This document shows positions 1 through 7,838 of a stretch of DNA of 12,032 nt, one piece after another. How positions within the stretch are numbered: position 1 is the first letter of the stretch; each line of letters opens with the position of its first letter. Under the pieces are notes generated by a model. It made no database searches, was not told the origin of the DNA, and saw only the letters and a list, made by a program, of their open reading frames with translations. This DNA comes from DASVBJ01 sp036375895 (GTDB taxonomy: Bacteria; Actinomycetota; Actinomycetes; JACCUZ01), in the NCBI GenBank assembly GCA_036375895.1, contig DASVBJ010000350.1:1-12032 (forward strand), in the 5' to 3' direction. Both the position numbers and the translations under genes were made by a program.

Positions 1-45
1 CTCGCACGCCCAAGCCGTCGACCCCGCCGCGTGCCACTCGGGCGC

Positions 46-53
46 GAAGGGAG
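46..53 (+). promoter_or_regulatory. Ribosome binding site that fixes the DUF4389 start
   Basis: GAAGGGAG lies 9 bases before ATG 63 and directly abuts ATG 54. This spacing favours ATG 63 as the real start. Confidence 0.6.
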
Positions 54-62
54 ATGGTCGCG

Positions 63-1577
63 ATGACGACGTCGGGTGCCTATCCGCTCAGGGTCGAGGC
101 CTCCCTCGACCGGCCGCTGTCCCGCTGGCTGTGGCTCGTGAAGTGGCTGCTCGCCATCCCGCACTTCATCGTGCTCTTCTTCCTGTGGGTCGCGTACTTC
201 GTGCTCAGCGTGGGCGCGTTCTTCGCGATCCTCTTCACCGGCCGCTACCCGCGCCCGATCTTCGACTTCAACGTCGGTGTGCTCCGGTGGAGCTGGCGGG
301 TGGCCTACTACGCCTACGGAGCGCTGGGCACCGACCGGTACCCGCCGTTCACCCTCGCCGACGTGCCCGACTACCCGACGCACCTGCAGGTCGACTACCC
401 CGAGCACCTCTCCCGGGGCCTCGTCCTCGTCAAGTGGTGGCTGCTCGCGATCCCGCACTACATCGTCGTCGGGATCTTCCTGGGCGGCGGCGCGTGGGTG
501 GCGTGGGGCGCGGACGACCGGCAGTGGAACGGCGGCGGCGGCCTGATCGGCATCCTCGTGCTGGTGGCCGCGGTCGTGCTCACCGTGACCGGGCGGTACC
601 CGCAGCCGATCTACGACTTCGTGCTCGGGCTCAACCGCTGGGTGCTGCGGGTGGCGGCGTACGCCGGGCTGATGACCGACGACTACCCGCCGTTCCGCCT
701 GGACCTCGGCGAGCACGAGCCCACCGGCACGCTGACCGTCCCGCCGCTCGGCGGCCCCCCGGCAGCGGGTCCCGAGGGGACAGCCGGCGGCCCGGTCGCG
801 TCCAGCGGCCCGGCCGCGCCCAGCGGCCCTGAGACGGCGGGCGGCCCGGTCGCGCCCAGCGGCCCTGAGACGGTGAGTGGCCCCCAGGCACCCAGCGGTC
901 CCGGGACGGGCGGCAAGTGGACGGCCGGGCGGATCGTGTCCCTCGTCGTCGGCGCGGTCCTCGGACTGGCCTCGCTCGGCGTGCTGTTCGGCGGCGTCGC
1001 AGCCCTGTGGGCCGACCAGACCCAGCGCGAGGACGGCTTCGTCACGTCAGGCGACGAGACCTACAGCACCGGCGGTGCCGCCCTCGCGACCGACCGGATC
1101 AGCATCGACGCCGGCCCCGGCTGGGACGTCCCGCACGCGCTGCTCGGCGACGTCCGGGTGCGGGTCACCTCCGCGGACCCCGGCCAGGCCGTGTTCGTGG
1201 GCATCGCGCCGGCCGACGAGGTGGGGGCGTACCTCCTCGGGGTCCGGTACACGACCCTGCGCGACCTGTCCAACGACCGCGGGCGCACCGAGCACCAGGG
1301 TGCGCGGTCGGCCTCGGCACCTGCGCAGGTCGGCATCTGGTCGGCCTCGGCGAGCGGCACCGGCACCCAGTCGCTGGTGTGGGCCGCCGAGGAGGGCGAC
1401 TGGGCCATCGTGGCGATGAACGCCGACGGGTCGCCCGGCCTGACGGTCACCGCCGACATCGGCGCCGAGGTGCCCGCCCTGCCGTGGGTGGCGGCCGGGC
1501 TGCTCATCGGCGGCGTGGTGATGCTCGTGCTGGGGGTCGTGCTGATCGTCGTTCCCACCGTGCGGGCGTCGCGGTAG
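63..1577 (+). CDS. DUF4389 domain-containing membrane protein with two DUF4389 copies
   Basis: This is a 504-residue membrane protein of unknown function. Two DUF4389 copies lie at about residues 7-100 and 108-214. Both carry the pattern SR...LVKW.LAIPH.IV, then TGRYP.PI.DF and finally RW..RV..Y, ending in YPPF.L. Each copy has hydrophobic stretches that should span the membrane. A Gly/Pro/Ser linker (about 228-285) follows, then a helix (about 290-316), an exported-looking soluble part (about 317-472) and a last helix (about 474-498) with a short basic tail. I start it at ATG 63 because the GAAGGGAG at 46-53 sits 9 bases before it. The in-frame ATG at 54 directly abuts that motif. The gene is convergent with the alcohol dehydrogenase at 1597, with only 19 bases between the stops. 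The family is common in actinobacteria, but I know of no assigned function. Confidence 0.9.
   Translation: MTTSGAYPLRVEASLDRPLSRWLWLVKWLLAIPHFIVLFFLWVAYFVLSVGAFFAILFTGRYPRPIFDFNVGVLRWSWRVAYYAYGALGTDRYPPFTLADVPDYPTHLQVDYPEHLSRGLVLVKWWLLAIPHYIVVGIFLGGGAWVAWGADDRQWNGGGGLIGILVLVAAVVLTVTGRYPQPIYDFVLGLNRWVLRVAAYAGLMTDDYPPFRLDLGEHEPTGTLTVPPLGGPPAAGPEGTAGGPVASSGPAAPSGPETAGGPVAPSGPETVSGPQAPSGPGTGGKWTAGRIVSLVVGAVLGLASLGVLFGGVAALWADQTQREDGFVTSGDETYSTGGAALATDRISIDAGPGWDVPHALLGDVRVRVTSADPGQAVFVGIAPADEVGAYLLGVRYTTLRDLSNDRGRTEHQGARSASAPAQVGIWSASASGTGTQSLVWAAEEGDWAIVAMNADGSPGLTVTADIGAEVPALPWVAAGLLIGGVVMLVLGVVLIVVPTVRASR
790..905 (+). repeat. 36-bp imperfect tandem repeat coding a Gly/Pro/Ser linker
   Basis: About three imperfect units of 36 bases lie inside the DUF4389 gene. 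The stretch CGCGCCCAGCGGCCCTGAGA starts at 815 and again at 851. Each unit codes 12 residues on the pattern SGPxxxxGPxAP, without breaking the frame. The repeat forms a flexible linker between the membrane domains and the next helix. The copies differ by few bases, which suggests recent expansion or slippage. Confidence 0.75.
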
Positions 1578-1596
1578 CCGGAGCCGGCGCCCCGGG

Positions 1597-2622
1597 TCAG
1601 CGGTCGGGCATCCGCAGGACGGCGACCCCGTTGACCCGGTCGACCGCGAGGTCCGCGAGGGCCCGGTCGGCCTCCTCGAACGGGTAGGGCTGCACGTGCA
1701 CGGTGAGGTGGTGGCGCGCCGCGAGGTCGAGGAAGCGCTCACCGTCGCGCCGAGTGTTGGCCGTGACGCTGCGCAGGGTGCGCTCGTAGAAGAGGTCGGC
1801 CTCGTAGCCGAGCGAGGGTATGTCGGTGAGGTGGATCCCGGCGATGGCGAGCGTCCCGCCCCGGTCCAGCGCGCGCAGCGCGACCGGCACCAGGTCGCCC
1901 ACCGGAGCGAAGAGGACGGCCGAGTCCAACGGCTCCGGTGGCGCGTCGTAGGCCTCGCCCACCGAGGTGCACCCGAGGTCCAGGGCGAGCCCCTGGGCCG
2001 CCGGCGACCGGGTGAGGACGTGCACCCGCGCCCCCTGGGCCAGCGCGAGCTGGGCGGTGAGGTGCGCGGAGGCGCCGAAGCCGTAGATGCCGAGCCGGGA
2101 GCCCGGCACGAACTCGGCCCGCTGCAGGGCGCGGTAGCCGATGATCCCGGCGCACAGCAAGGGCGCGAGCTCCTCGTCCCGGTACCCGTCGGGCAGCCGG
2201 TAGGCGTAGTCGGCGGGCACGGTTGCGTACTCGGCGTACCCGCCGTCGTGGGTCCAGCCGGTGTACGTCGAGTGGCGGCACAGGTTCTCGGCGCCCCGCC
2301 GGCAGTAGTCGCAGCGCCCGCAGGTCGAGCGCAGCCACGGGATGCCCACCCGGGTGCCCGGCTCCACCTGCGCCCCCGGACCGGCGGCGACCACCCGGCC
2401 GACCACCTCGTGCCCGGGCACGACCGGACGGCGGCGCTGAGGCAGGTCACCCTCGACGACGTGCAGGTCAGTGCGGCACACGCCGCAGACCGCGACCCGC
2501 ACGAGCAGCTCGCCGGGCGCCGGCTGCGGGACGGGTCGCTCCGCCAGCCGCAACGGCCGCCCGGCGAGCTCTCCGGGCTCGTCCACGACCCACGCCCGCA
2601 TCGTGTCGGCGACGGCGTCCAC
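1597..2622 (-). CDS. Zinc-dependent alcohol dehydrogenase (MDR family, AdhA-like)
   Basis: This 341-residue medium-chain dehydrogenase should interconvert alcohols and aldehydes with NAD(P). The catalytic zinc ligands are visible as Cys49 (CGVCRTD), His71-Glu72 (PGHEV) and Cys157 (LLCAGI). The structural zinc loop has four cysteines, 101, 104, 107 and 115. The nucleotide-binding loop GIYGFGASAH is at about 178-187. Sequence such as GAENLC, TGWTHDGGYAEY and SVTANTRRDG matches the actinobacterial zinc-binding alcohol dehydrogenase (AdhA-type) group. I place the start at GTG 2622 because a GGGAGGT motif lies 6 bases upstream; ATG 2601 is the alternative. It runs in the same direction as the lipid operon but lies 90 bases after it and has its own ribosome binding site. 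A role in that pathway is therefore possible but not shown. The natural substrate is unknown. Confidence 0.9.
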   Translation of the reverse strand: MDAVADTMRAWVVDEPGELAGRPLRLAERPVPQPAPGELLVRVAVCGVCRTDLHVVEGDLPQRRRPVVPGHEVVGRVVAAGPGAQVEPGTRVGIPWLRSTCGRCDYCRRGAENLCRHSTYTGWTHDGGYAEYATVPADYAYRLPDGYRDEELAPLLCAGIIGYRALQRAEFVPGSRLGIYGFGASAHLTAQLALAQGARVHVLTRSPAAQGLALDLGCTSVGEAYDAPPEPLDSAVLFAPVGDLVPVALRALDRGGTLAIAGIHLTDIPSLGYEADLFYERTLRSVTANTRRDGERFLDLAARHHLTVHVQPYPFEEADRALADLAVDRVNGVAVLRMPDR

Positions 2623-2628
2623 GGTCAC

Positions 2629-2635
2629 ACCTCCC
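2629..2635 (-). promoter_or_regulatory. Strong ribosome binding site for the alcohol dehydrogenase at 1597-2622
   Basis: Read on the minus strand this is GGGAGGT, 6 bases before GTG 2622. It decides the start over the upstream ATG at 2673 and the internal ATG at 2601, neither of which has a comparable motif. Confidence 0.7.
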
Positions 2636-2688
2636 GGGCCTGTCCGCTGGCCGGACCGCCCACCGTCGAGCATGCCGCGCCGACCCGA

Positions 2689-2701
2689 CGGCCGCGGGCC
2701 G
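2689..2701 (-). terminator. Possible terminator hairpin after the lipid operon
   Basis: CGGCC-GCG-GGCCG forms a 5-bp all-GC stem with a 3-base loop, 11 bases past the stop of the last operon gene. A second 5-bp hairpin (GTCCG/CGGAC, 2642-2656) follows in the same gap. There is no T run. Actinobacterial terminators often lack one, so the call is tentative. The 90-base gap 2623-2712 holds nothing else I can recognise apart from the dehydrogenase ribosome binding site. Confidence 0.3.
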
Positions 2702-2712
2702 AACGACCCCAG

Positions 2713-3636
2713 TCAGCGCGCCGCCCGCAGGCCGGTGAGGTAGTCGGCCACGGTGCGACGTGGGACATAGCCCTGCGCGGCGGCCCGCCCGGTGTCGAGG
2801 ACGACGGTGTGGCCGACCTGGTCCACGGCGTACGGCGTGAGCAGCGGGGCGCGCAGCGGCAGCCGGCCCAGCACCCGGGCCGCGCCCTCCGCGACCGCCA
2901 GGGGCACGTGCCGCACCCGGACCGCCCGGCCGGCCGCCGCCAGCACGTCGGCGACCACCTCGTCCCGGTCGTACGCCGTGGCGTCGGCCACGTTGTAGGC
3001 GCCCGGTGGCCACCGCGTGCCGAGCAGGCAGGCGTCGGCGAGGTTCTCGACCGCCGTCAGGCTGATCCGCACGTCCGGCCCCGGGAGCAGCACCCGGCCG
3101 AGGCGCACCGCCCGGCGCAGCCGGGGCAGCAGGTGCCGGTCGCCCGGGCCGTACACCGCGTGCGGGCGCAGCACCACCGCGCCGGCCCGCTGGGCCAGCA
3201 CGTCGCCGGCCGCCTTGGTCCGGGCGTAGGCGTTCAGCTGCCCGGCCAGCGGATGGTCCTCCGTGACCCGGGACCGGTCCAGCCGGGGGTCGTACACGCT
3301 CGCGCTACTGACCCACACGACCGGCCGCGCACCCGCGGCCTCGAGCAGCCGGGCCCCGCCGTCGACGTTGACCGCCCGGAAGGCGGCGTCGGCACCGCGC
3401 CCCCCGCCCGGGTCACCGACCGCGGCGGCGAGGTGCACGACGGCGTCGACGCCGCCCAGGTCGGGGGCGCCCGCCGCGGCGTCCCAGGGCCGGTGGGTGC
3501 CGACCGGGCCCGGCCGGCGCCCGAGCCCGACGACGGTGGCGCCCGCCGCGGCCGCGGCCCGCGCGACGGCCGCGCCGCAGAAGCCGCTGGCCCCGGTCAC
3601 GGCGACGGTCGCGCCGGCAAGCCACGGCGCGGTCAT
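2713..3636 (-). CDS. OleD-like NAD(P)-dependent extended SDR (3-beta-HSD/epimerase fold)
   Basis: This 307-residue extended short-chain dehydrogenase is the last gene of the seven-gene operon. The Rossmann loop TGASGFCG is at residues 14-21, the SSASVYD segment with the catalytic Ser at 110-116, and the Tyr137-x-x-x-Lys141 pair in YARTK. The middle reads LRPHAVYGPGDRHLLPRLRR and the C terminus has GYVPRRTVADYL. Both line up with OleD, the 2-alkyl-3-ketoacid reductase of head-to-head olefin synthesis, which has LRP...GPGD.HLLPRL and GYVP at the same places. It would reduce the 3-keto group made by the OleA-like enzyme before lactone closure. Its ATG overlaps the P450 stop (ATGA). A generic sugar epimerase is the alternative, but the operon partners favour OleD-like work. 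Confidence 0.88.
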   Translation of the reverse strand: MTAPWLAGATVAVTGASGFCGAAVARAAAAAGATVVGLGRRPGPVGTHRPWDAAAGAPDLGGVDAVVHLAAAVGDPGGGRGADAAFRAVNVDGGARLLEAAGARPVVWVSSASVYDPRLDRSRVTEDHPLAGQLNAYARTKAAGDVLAQRAGAVVLRPHAVYGPGDRHLLPRLRRAVRLGRVLLPGPDVRISLTAVENLADACLLGTRWPPGAYNVADATAYDRDEVVADVLAAAGRAVRVRHVPLAVAEGAARVLGRLPLRAPLLTPYAVDQVGHTVVLDTGRAAAQGYVPRRTVADYLTGLRAAR

Positions 3637-4748
3637 CGCCGCCCCCGCACGGTGAGGAGCGCCCAGCCCGGGAGCGCAGCGCTGCGGGCGGCCCGGGCCC
3701 GGACGATCTGCGGCCGGAAGGGCGCGAGCAGCCGGAGCAGGTCGTCGAGCTGGGCCCGGGCGAGCCCCGCCCCGGGGCACGCGTGCGGTCCCGCCCCGAA
3801 CACCAGCTGCGCCACCGCGGCAGGCGCCGGTGCGTGGGCGTCCGGATCGCGCCGATGGGCGTGGGCGGCGTGCCGCGCGACGAGCACCAGGCGATCGCCG
3901 GCCCGCACCCGGCAGGCACCGGCCGCGCCGTCGGATGCGGCCGCGCGCGGCAGGACCGGACTCGGCGCCACCACCCGGAGCAGCTCCGCCACCAGCACCG
4001 GCCGGCGCGCGGCGTCGGCGGCGTCGGCCCACAACCCCGCGTCGGCGCACCACGCCGCCGCCCGGGGCAGCCCCGCGACGGTGGTGTTCACGGCGGCCAG
4101 CGCCAGCATCACGTGGCGGCCGACCTCCGCTCCGTCCCGCCCGGCGCCTCCCACCAGATTGACGACCCGCGCCTCCGCCGTGGCCGGGCCGGCGGCGGGT
4201 GCCCGGCCTCCGGGGCGCAGACGGAGACCCGGCAAGTGCGCCCGCACCGCGCCGGCCGCGGCCTCGCGGACGGCGGCCGCGAGCTCGGCCGCCGGGACGT
4301 CGAGGTCGAGCAGCGCGGCGGTGGTGGCGCCGGCGAGCTCCGCTGAGACGTCCACCAGGTCGACCTCGTCACCGTCGCCGAGCGGAGCCAGCCGGCGCTC
4401 GAGCACCTCCAGCCAGACCGGCCGCAACCGCGCGACGCCACCCGCACCGAGGTCGGCGGCGACGGCCCGACGCGCGCTGCGGTGCTCCGCACCGTCCTGG
4501 TCGAAGAGCAGGCTCTCGACGGACCGCTCCCGGGCGACCCCGCCGGTGGTGCCGGCCGCCCGCCGGTCCAGCGGCAGGCGGGTCAGCACGTCCCGGTAGG
4601 CCTCGGTGCCGTTCACGACGAGGGTCCGGCCGAGCCGCACCGCGTCCCGCCGCCGCGCGGCCGCCAGCAGGAGGAACAGCACCGGGTGGCTGCGCAGGTA
4701 GACCTGCCGGTCGCGGCGCCGGGCCCGGCGTACCGACGCCGCGCTCAC
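3633..4748 (-). CDS. Cytochrome P450
   Basis: This 371-residue cytosolic P450, slightly shorter than the usual 400 or so, should insert oxygen into the operon's lipid product. The key elements are present: HRSARR on helix C, the I-helix segment AAVNTT (about 218-223, Thr222/223 at the oxygen-activating position), the ExxR pair Glu255/Arg258 in ELLR, and the heme loop FGAGPHACPGAGLAR with ligand Cys324. It therefore looks intact. It differs from most bacterial P450s in the I helix, where the usual AGxxT is AAVNT. The GTG start at 4748 overlaps the upstream glycosyltransferase stop (GTGA), so expression should be coupled. No ferredoxin or reductase lies nearby, so electrons must come from elsewhere. 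Substrate and site of oxidation are unknown. Confidence 0.9.
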   Translation of the reverse strand: MSAASVRRARRRDRQVYLRSHPVLFLLLAAARRRDAVRLGRTLVVNGTEAYRDVLTRLPLDRRAAGTTGGVARERSVESLLFDQDGAEHRSARRAVAADLGAGGVARLRPVWLEVLERRLAPLGDGDEVDLVDVSAELAGATTAALLDLDVPAAELAAAVREAAAGAVRAHLPGLRLRPGGRAPAAGPATAEARVVNLVGGAGRDGAEVGRHVMLALAAVNTTVAGLPRAAAWCADAGLWADAADAARRPVLVAELLRVVAPSPVLPRAAASDGAAGACRVRAGDRLVLVARHAAHAHRRDPDAHAPAPAAVAQLVFGAGPHACPGAGLARAQLDDLLRLLAPFRPQIVRARAARSAALPGWALLTVRGRR

Positions 4749-5503
4749 CGGACGTGCACCCGCTCGGCCTCGACCGGTCGCCAGCGGCGGTCCCAGTACC
4801 AGAGCAACGTCCGCCGCGGGCCCCACGCGCGCAGCCGGCGCAGGCTGCTCTCGACGACCAGGTCCTCGGCCCGCACCACCCGGCTGCTGTGCTCCCGCGC
4901 CCGGTTGAGCAGGGCGACGTCCTCGGAACGCTCCTCGAGCGGCACCCGGAGCGCGCCGCCGCACCGCTGGTACAGGTCGGCGGTGAGGGCGAGGTTGTGC
5001 CCGTGGCAGAGCACGTACGGCGTGCGGAACCGGGGGTCGCGGTGCTCGGCCCGGAACCGCCCGTAGAGGGCCGCCAGCCGGACCAGCGCCGGCAGCAGGT
5101 GGCGTTCCAGCCGGGTCGGGGACTCGTCGCGCCGCGGGACGCTGCGGCCGCAGACCATCTCGGCCCCGCCGGCCAACAGCCGCCGGGCCGTGGCGACCCA
5201 GTCCGGCGCCGGCAGGCAGTCGGCGTCGGTGCGCAGCAGGTAGGTCGCGCCGTGCGCGATCGCGTGGCGGAAGCCGGTGTCCGCCGCCGCCCCGGCACCC
5301 TGCTGCGGCTCCGCGACCACGTGCACCGGGAACGGTGCCGTCGCCGCGAACCGCGTCACGACGTCGGCGGTCCCGTCGGTCGAGCCGTTGTCGACCACGA
5401 CCAGCGTGAGGGCGCGGTCGCTCTGGTCCGCGAGCGCGGCAAGCGTCGCGCCGATGCCCGGCGCCTCGTCGTACGCCGGGACCACCACCCACAGCGCGGT
5501 CAC
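4745..5503 (-). CDS. Family 2 glycosyltransferase (copy A)
   Basis: This 252-residue GT-A fold enzyme would transfer a sugar from a nucleotide-sugar donor. The N-terminal WVVVPAYDEA (5-14), VVVDNGSTDGT (35-45) and metal-binding Asp93-Ala-Asp95 are typical of GT2. EERSEDVALL (190-199) supplies the acidic catalytic region. No clear membrane helix is seen. The GTG start at 5503 overlaps the YihY stop (GTGA), and its own stop overlaps the P450 start. It is a paralogue of copy B (7838-8584): both share PAYDEA, VVDNGS.DGT, RF.A.APFPV, D.G.RHAIAHGA.Y..RTDAD, GHN/GNN.A.TA.LY.RCGG and E...RRLRA. I infer that it glycosylates the operon's lipid, but neither donor nor acceptor can be read from sequence. 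Confidence 0.9.
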   Translation of the reverse strand: MTALWVVVPAYDEAPGIGATLAALADQSDRALTLVVVDNGSTDGTADVVTRFAATAPFPVHVVAEPQQGAGAAADTGFRHAIAHGATYLLRTDADCLPAPDWVATARRLLAGGAEMVCGRSVPRRDESPTRLERHLLPALVRLAALYGRFRAEHRDPRFRTPYVLCHGHNLALTADLYQRCGGALRVPLEERSEDVALLNRAREHSSRVVRAEDLVVESSLRRLRAWGPRRTLLWYWDRRWRPVEAERVHVR

Positions 5504-6336
5504 GTCCCGCCACCCGGCGCGGTCGGGACGGTCGCGGCCGTCGATGCCCACGCGGTGGCGCGCAGCAGCACGCGAGCCGCCAGGCTGCACCAGACGAGGA
5601 CGCCGACCAGGGTCCCGACCGAGTGGTAGACGTCGTCGTGCACCCCCGCGGTCGCCGCGAAGTAGCGGCCCGCGGCCAGGGTGAGCAGCTCGACCAGGAC
5701 GGCCGCGCCGGCCGCGGCCCGCGCGGCGGCCCCGACCGAGGGGCGGCCGGGCAGCGGCCACGAGGCCCGCAGCATCAGCCCGACGGCGAGCAGCCACACC
5801 ACCGCGGCGCGCACCAGCGGCCGCCAGGCGGGGGTCGGGTCCAGCGCCGCGACCACGGCGACCAGGGCCGCCACCGAGGCGACGAGCGCGGCGCCCAGGG
5901 CCGCGTCGAGGAGGGCGTCCCGGACCGGGTTGCCGCTGCCCGCGTTCTGCCCGCACATCGCGCGCACCGCGGTGCGGGTGGCCCGCACGAGCCGCAGCGA
6001 GGTCCACACGAGCACGGCCAGCAGCGCGAGCCGGAGGCTCGGCAGGTGCGGCCGCAGCGCGTCGACCGCGCCGGCGACCTCGCCGGGCAGCAGCCGGGCC
6101 GCCGCGCCGTGCAGCGCCCCCGCGGTGCGGCCCGCGCCGGTGCCGGTGACCGACAGCACGGTCGTCACGAGAAGGACGGCGGGCGCGGCGCCGACGAGCA
6201 GCGCGTAGGTCAGCGCGCCGGCCAGGGCGTCGCCGTTGGCGGCGGTGTAGCGGCGGTGCGCCCGCAGGACCCGGTCCCAGACCGGACGGAGCGACTCGAC
6301 GCGGGCGCGGGCGCCGTCGACCACGGTCGCGGTCAC
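5500..6336 (-). CDS. YihY/BrkB-like six-helix membrane protein
   Basis: This 278-residue integral membrane protein has hydrophobic segments at about 41-64, 100-117, 141-165, 173-190, 200-222 and 237-258. That gives six helices, as in the YihY/virulence factor BrkB family. The first helix (ALTYALLVGAAPAVLL) and the last (YHSVGTLVGVLVWCSLAARVLL) resemble the family's conserved ends. The usual polar signatures are diluted in this alanine-rich version. The GTG start at 6336 overlaps the ligase stop (GTGA) and the stop overlaps the next GTG. The family's function is not settled. Being locked in a lipid operon suggests that it holds the enzymes at the membrane or moves the product; that is inference. 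Confidence 0.82.
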   Translation of the reverse strand: MTATVVDGARARVESLRPVWDRVLRAHRRYTAANGDALAGALTYALLVGAAPAVLLVTTVLSVTGTGAGRTAGALHGAAARLLPGEVAGAVDALRPHLPSLRLALLAVLVWTSLRLVRATRTAVRAMCGQNAGSGNPVRDALLDAALGAALVASVAALVAVVAALDPTPAWRPLVRAAVVWLLAVGLMLRASWPLPGRPSVGAAARAAAGAAVLVELLTLAAGRYFAATAGVHDDVYHSVGTLVGVLVWCSLAARVLLRATAWASTAATVPTAPGGGT

Positions 6337-7838
6337 CGGGCGCCCCGGGGAGACACGGTCGCCGCCTGCGGGCCGCGGGTCAGGCGGGCGGCCAGCCGGG
6401 CGGCGGCCACCCGGTCGGGCTTGCGCGACCGTCCGGCCAGCGGCACCGGGGCCAGCACGACGGCATCCGGCCGGGCCGTGCCCATGCGGGCGAACGGGCC
6501 GGCGAGCGCGGCGCGGACGCGCCGGGCATCGGCGCCCGGCTCGGGCTCGACGACCGCGACCAGGCGCTCGTCGCCGTCCTCGGCGGGCACGCCCACCAGC
6601 ACCGCGAGCCGGACGCCGGGCACGTGCAGGCCCGGCTCGTACAGCCCCGGGTAGATGTTCTCGGCGCGGCGCAGCACCATGTCCTTGCAGCGGCCGGCGA
6701 GCACCACGCGCGTGCCGCCCGGCCCCTGCTCCAGACGGGCGACGTCCCCGGTGGCCACCTGCCGCTGCGGCGCCTCGCCGAGGTAGCGATCGCAGGCGCC
6801 GGGGCCGGCCAGCAGCAGCTGCCCGCCGGCGTCGACCGCGCCCGACACGCCGGGCAGCAGGTCGCCGACCAGGTCGCCGTCGCCGTCGAACGCGGCCTTC
6901 TCGGCCGCCTCCACCGCGGCGGCCGGGAAGAGCTCGGTGAGCGCGTAGACCCCCCACGCCTCGTCGGCGCCGGCGGCGCGGACCCGCTGCAGCAGGCTCG
7001 CGGTGACCGGTGCCGACCCGCTGTAGACCCGGCCGGTGAAGCGCGCGCCGGCGTCGAGAGCCGACCGCAGCTGCGGGGGAGTGAGGTAGGTCGCCTGGGG
7101 CCGCAGCGCGCGCAGCGCGGCGGCGACGCCGCGGCCGCCGCGAGCGGGCCGGGCGACCGGGGCTCCGGCCGCGAGCGACGGCACGAGGACGAAGAACGTG
7201 CCCCCGAGCACCGGCCGGTCCGGAGCCGGGTCGACCAGCCCGGCCACCGCCCGCATCCCGGCGTCCAGGCTCGCCCAGGTGTGCACGACCCCGCGCGGGC
7301 TGCTGGTCGTGCCGGAGGTGAAGACGATCACCGCGTCGCCACCGGACCCGACCCGCGGCGTCGGGTCCGCCTGCGGGCGCAGGGCGGGCGCGCACCCGGG
7401 CAGCCGCGGGCCGACCGTGACGACCGGCGCCAGCGACGAGAGGGCGGGCAGCTCGACCTGCGCCCGCCGGCCCACGGGCCGGGCCCAGCCGGCGACGGCC
7501 TGCGCGACGGCGTCGGCCAGGACGAGCGCGGGCCGGGCGAGGGTCAGCCGCGCCGTCAGCACGTCCGGCCCGACGGTCGGGTCGGCCACCGCGACCCGCA
7601 GGCCGAGCCGGTGCGCCGCCAGCATCACCGCCAGCGCCCGGCCTCCCGGCCGGACGGCCAGCGCGAGGGTGTCGCCCGCCGCGAGCCCGCGCCGGTGCAG
7701 GGCGCCCGCGTAGCCCTCGGCCAGGTCGGCGAGCTCCCCCCGCGTGACGTGCACCCGGACCCCGCCGCGACGGCGCGCGGTGACGACCGCGGGCCTGTCG
7801 GGGGTGTGTCGCAGCGCCGGGATGAGGCCGTCGAGCAT
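6333..7838 (-). CDS. OleC-like adenylate-forming enzyme (beta-lactone synthetase candidate)
   Basis: This 501-residue ANL-family enzyme uses ATP to adenylate a carboxylic acid. Visible motifs are the phosphate loop FTSGTTSSPRG (173-183), YALTE (298-302), TGD (363-365), AGRCKDMV (381-388) and a C-terminal Lys473 in GRSRKPDR. YALTELFPAAAVEAAE fits the pattern of OleC (YGATE..PVAAIE), and the later PGLYEPGLHVPGVR...LVGV fits the OleC stretch around its LY..Q.EP..NVHP. OleC turns a beta-hydroxy acid into a beta-lactone with ATP. The loop is unusual: the common TGxPKG is SSPRG here. ATG 7838 overlaps the stop of glycosyltransferase B by one base (TGATG). A plain acyl-CoA or acyl-AMP ligase remains possible, but the OleA- and OleD-like partners favour lactone synthesis. 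Confidence 0.85.
   Translation of the reverse strand: MLDGLIPALRHTPDRPAVVTARRRGGVRVHVTRGELADLAEGYAGALHRRGLAAGDTLALAVRPGGRALAVMLAAHRLGLRVAVADPTVGPDVLTARLTLARPALVLADAVAQAVAGWARPVGRRAQVELPALSSLAPVVTVGPRLPGCAPALRPQADPTPRVGSGGDAVIVFTSGTTSSPRGVVHTWASLDAGMRAVAGLVDPAPDRPVLGGTFFVLVPSLAAGAPVARPARGGRGVAAALRALRPQATYLTPPQLRSALDAGARFTGRVYSGSAPVTASLLQRVRAAGADEAWGVYALTELFPAAAVEAAEKAAFDGDGDLVGDLLPGVSGAVDAGGQLLLAGPGACDRYLGEAPQRQVATGDVARLEQGPGGTRVVLAGRCKDMVLRRAENIYPGLYEPGLHVPGVRLAVLVGVPAEDGDERLVAVVEPEPGADARRVRAALAGPFARMGTARPDAVVLAPVPLAGRSRKPDRVAAARLAARLTRGPQAATVSPRGAR

Noticed and set aside
54..62. ATG 54 as the start of the DUF4389 protein
   Set aside because: It directly abuts the ribosome binding site, while ATG 63 is at normal distance.
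2623..2673. ATG 2673 as the start of the first alcohol dehydrogenase
   Set aside because: The extra residues (MLDGGRSGQRTGPGG) are not family-like, and the strong GGGAGGT lies downstream of it, pointing to GTG 2622.
1696..4599. A 967-codon open frame on the plus strand across the dehydrogenase, SDR and P450 genes
   Set aside because: It is antisense to three genes with clear family motifs. Its protein is low-complexity Arg/Pro/Gly/Ala sequence with no domain, as GC-rich third positions produce in shadow frames.
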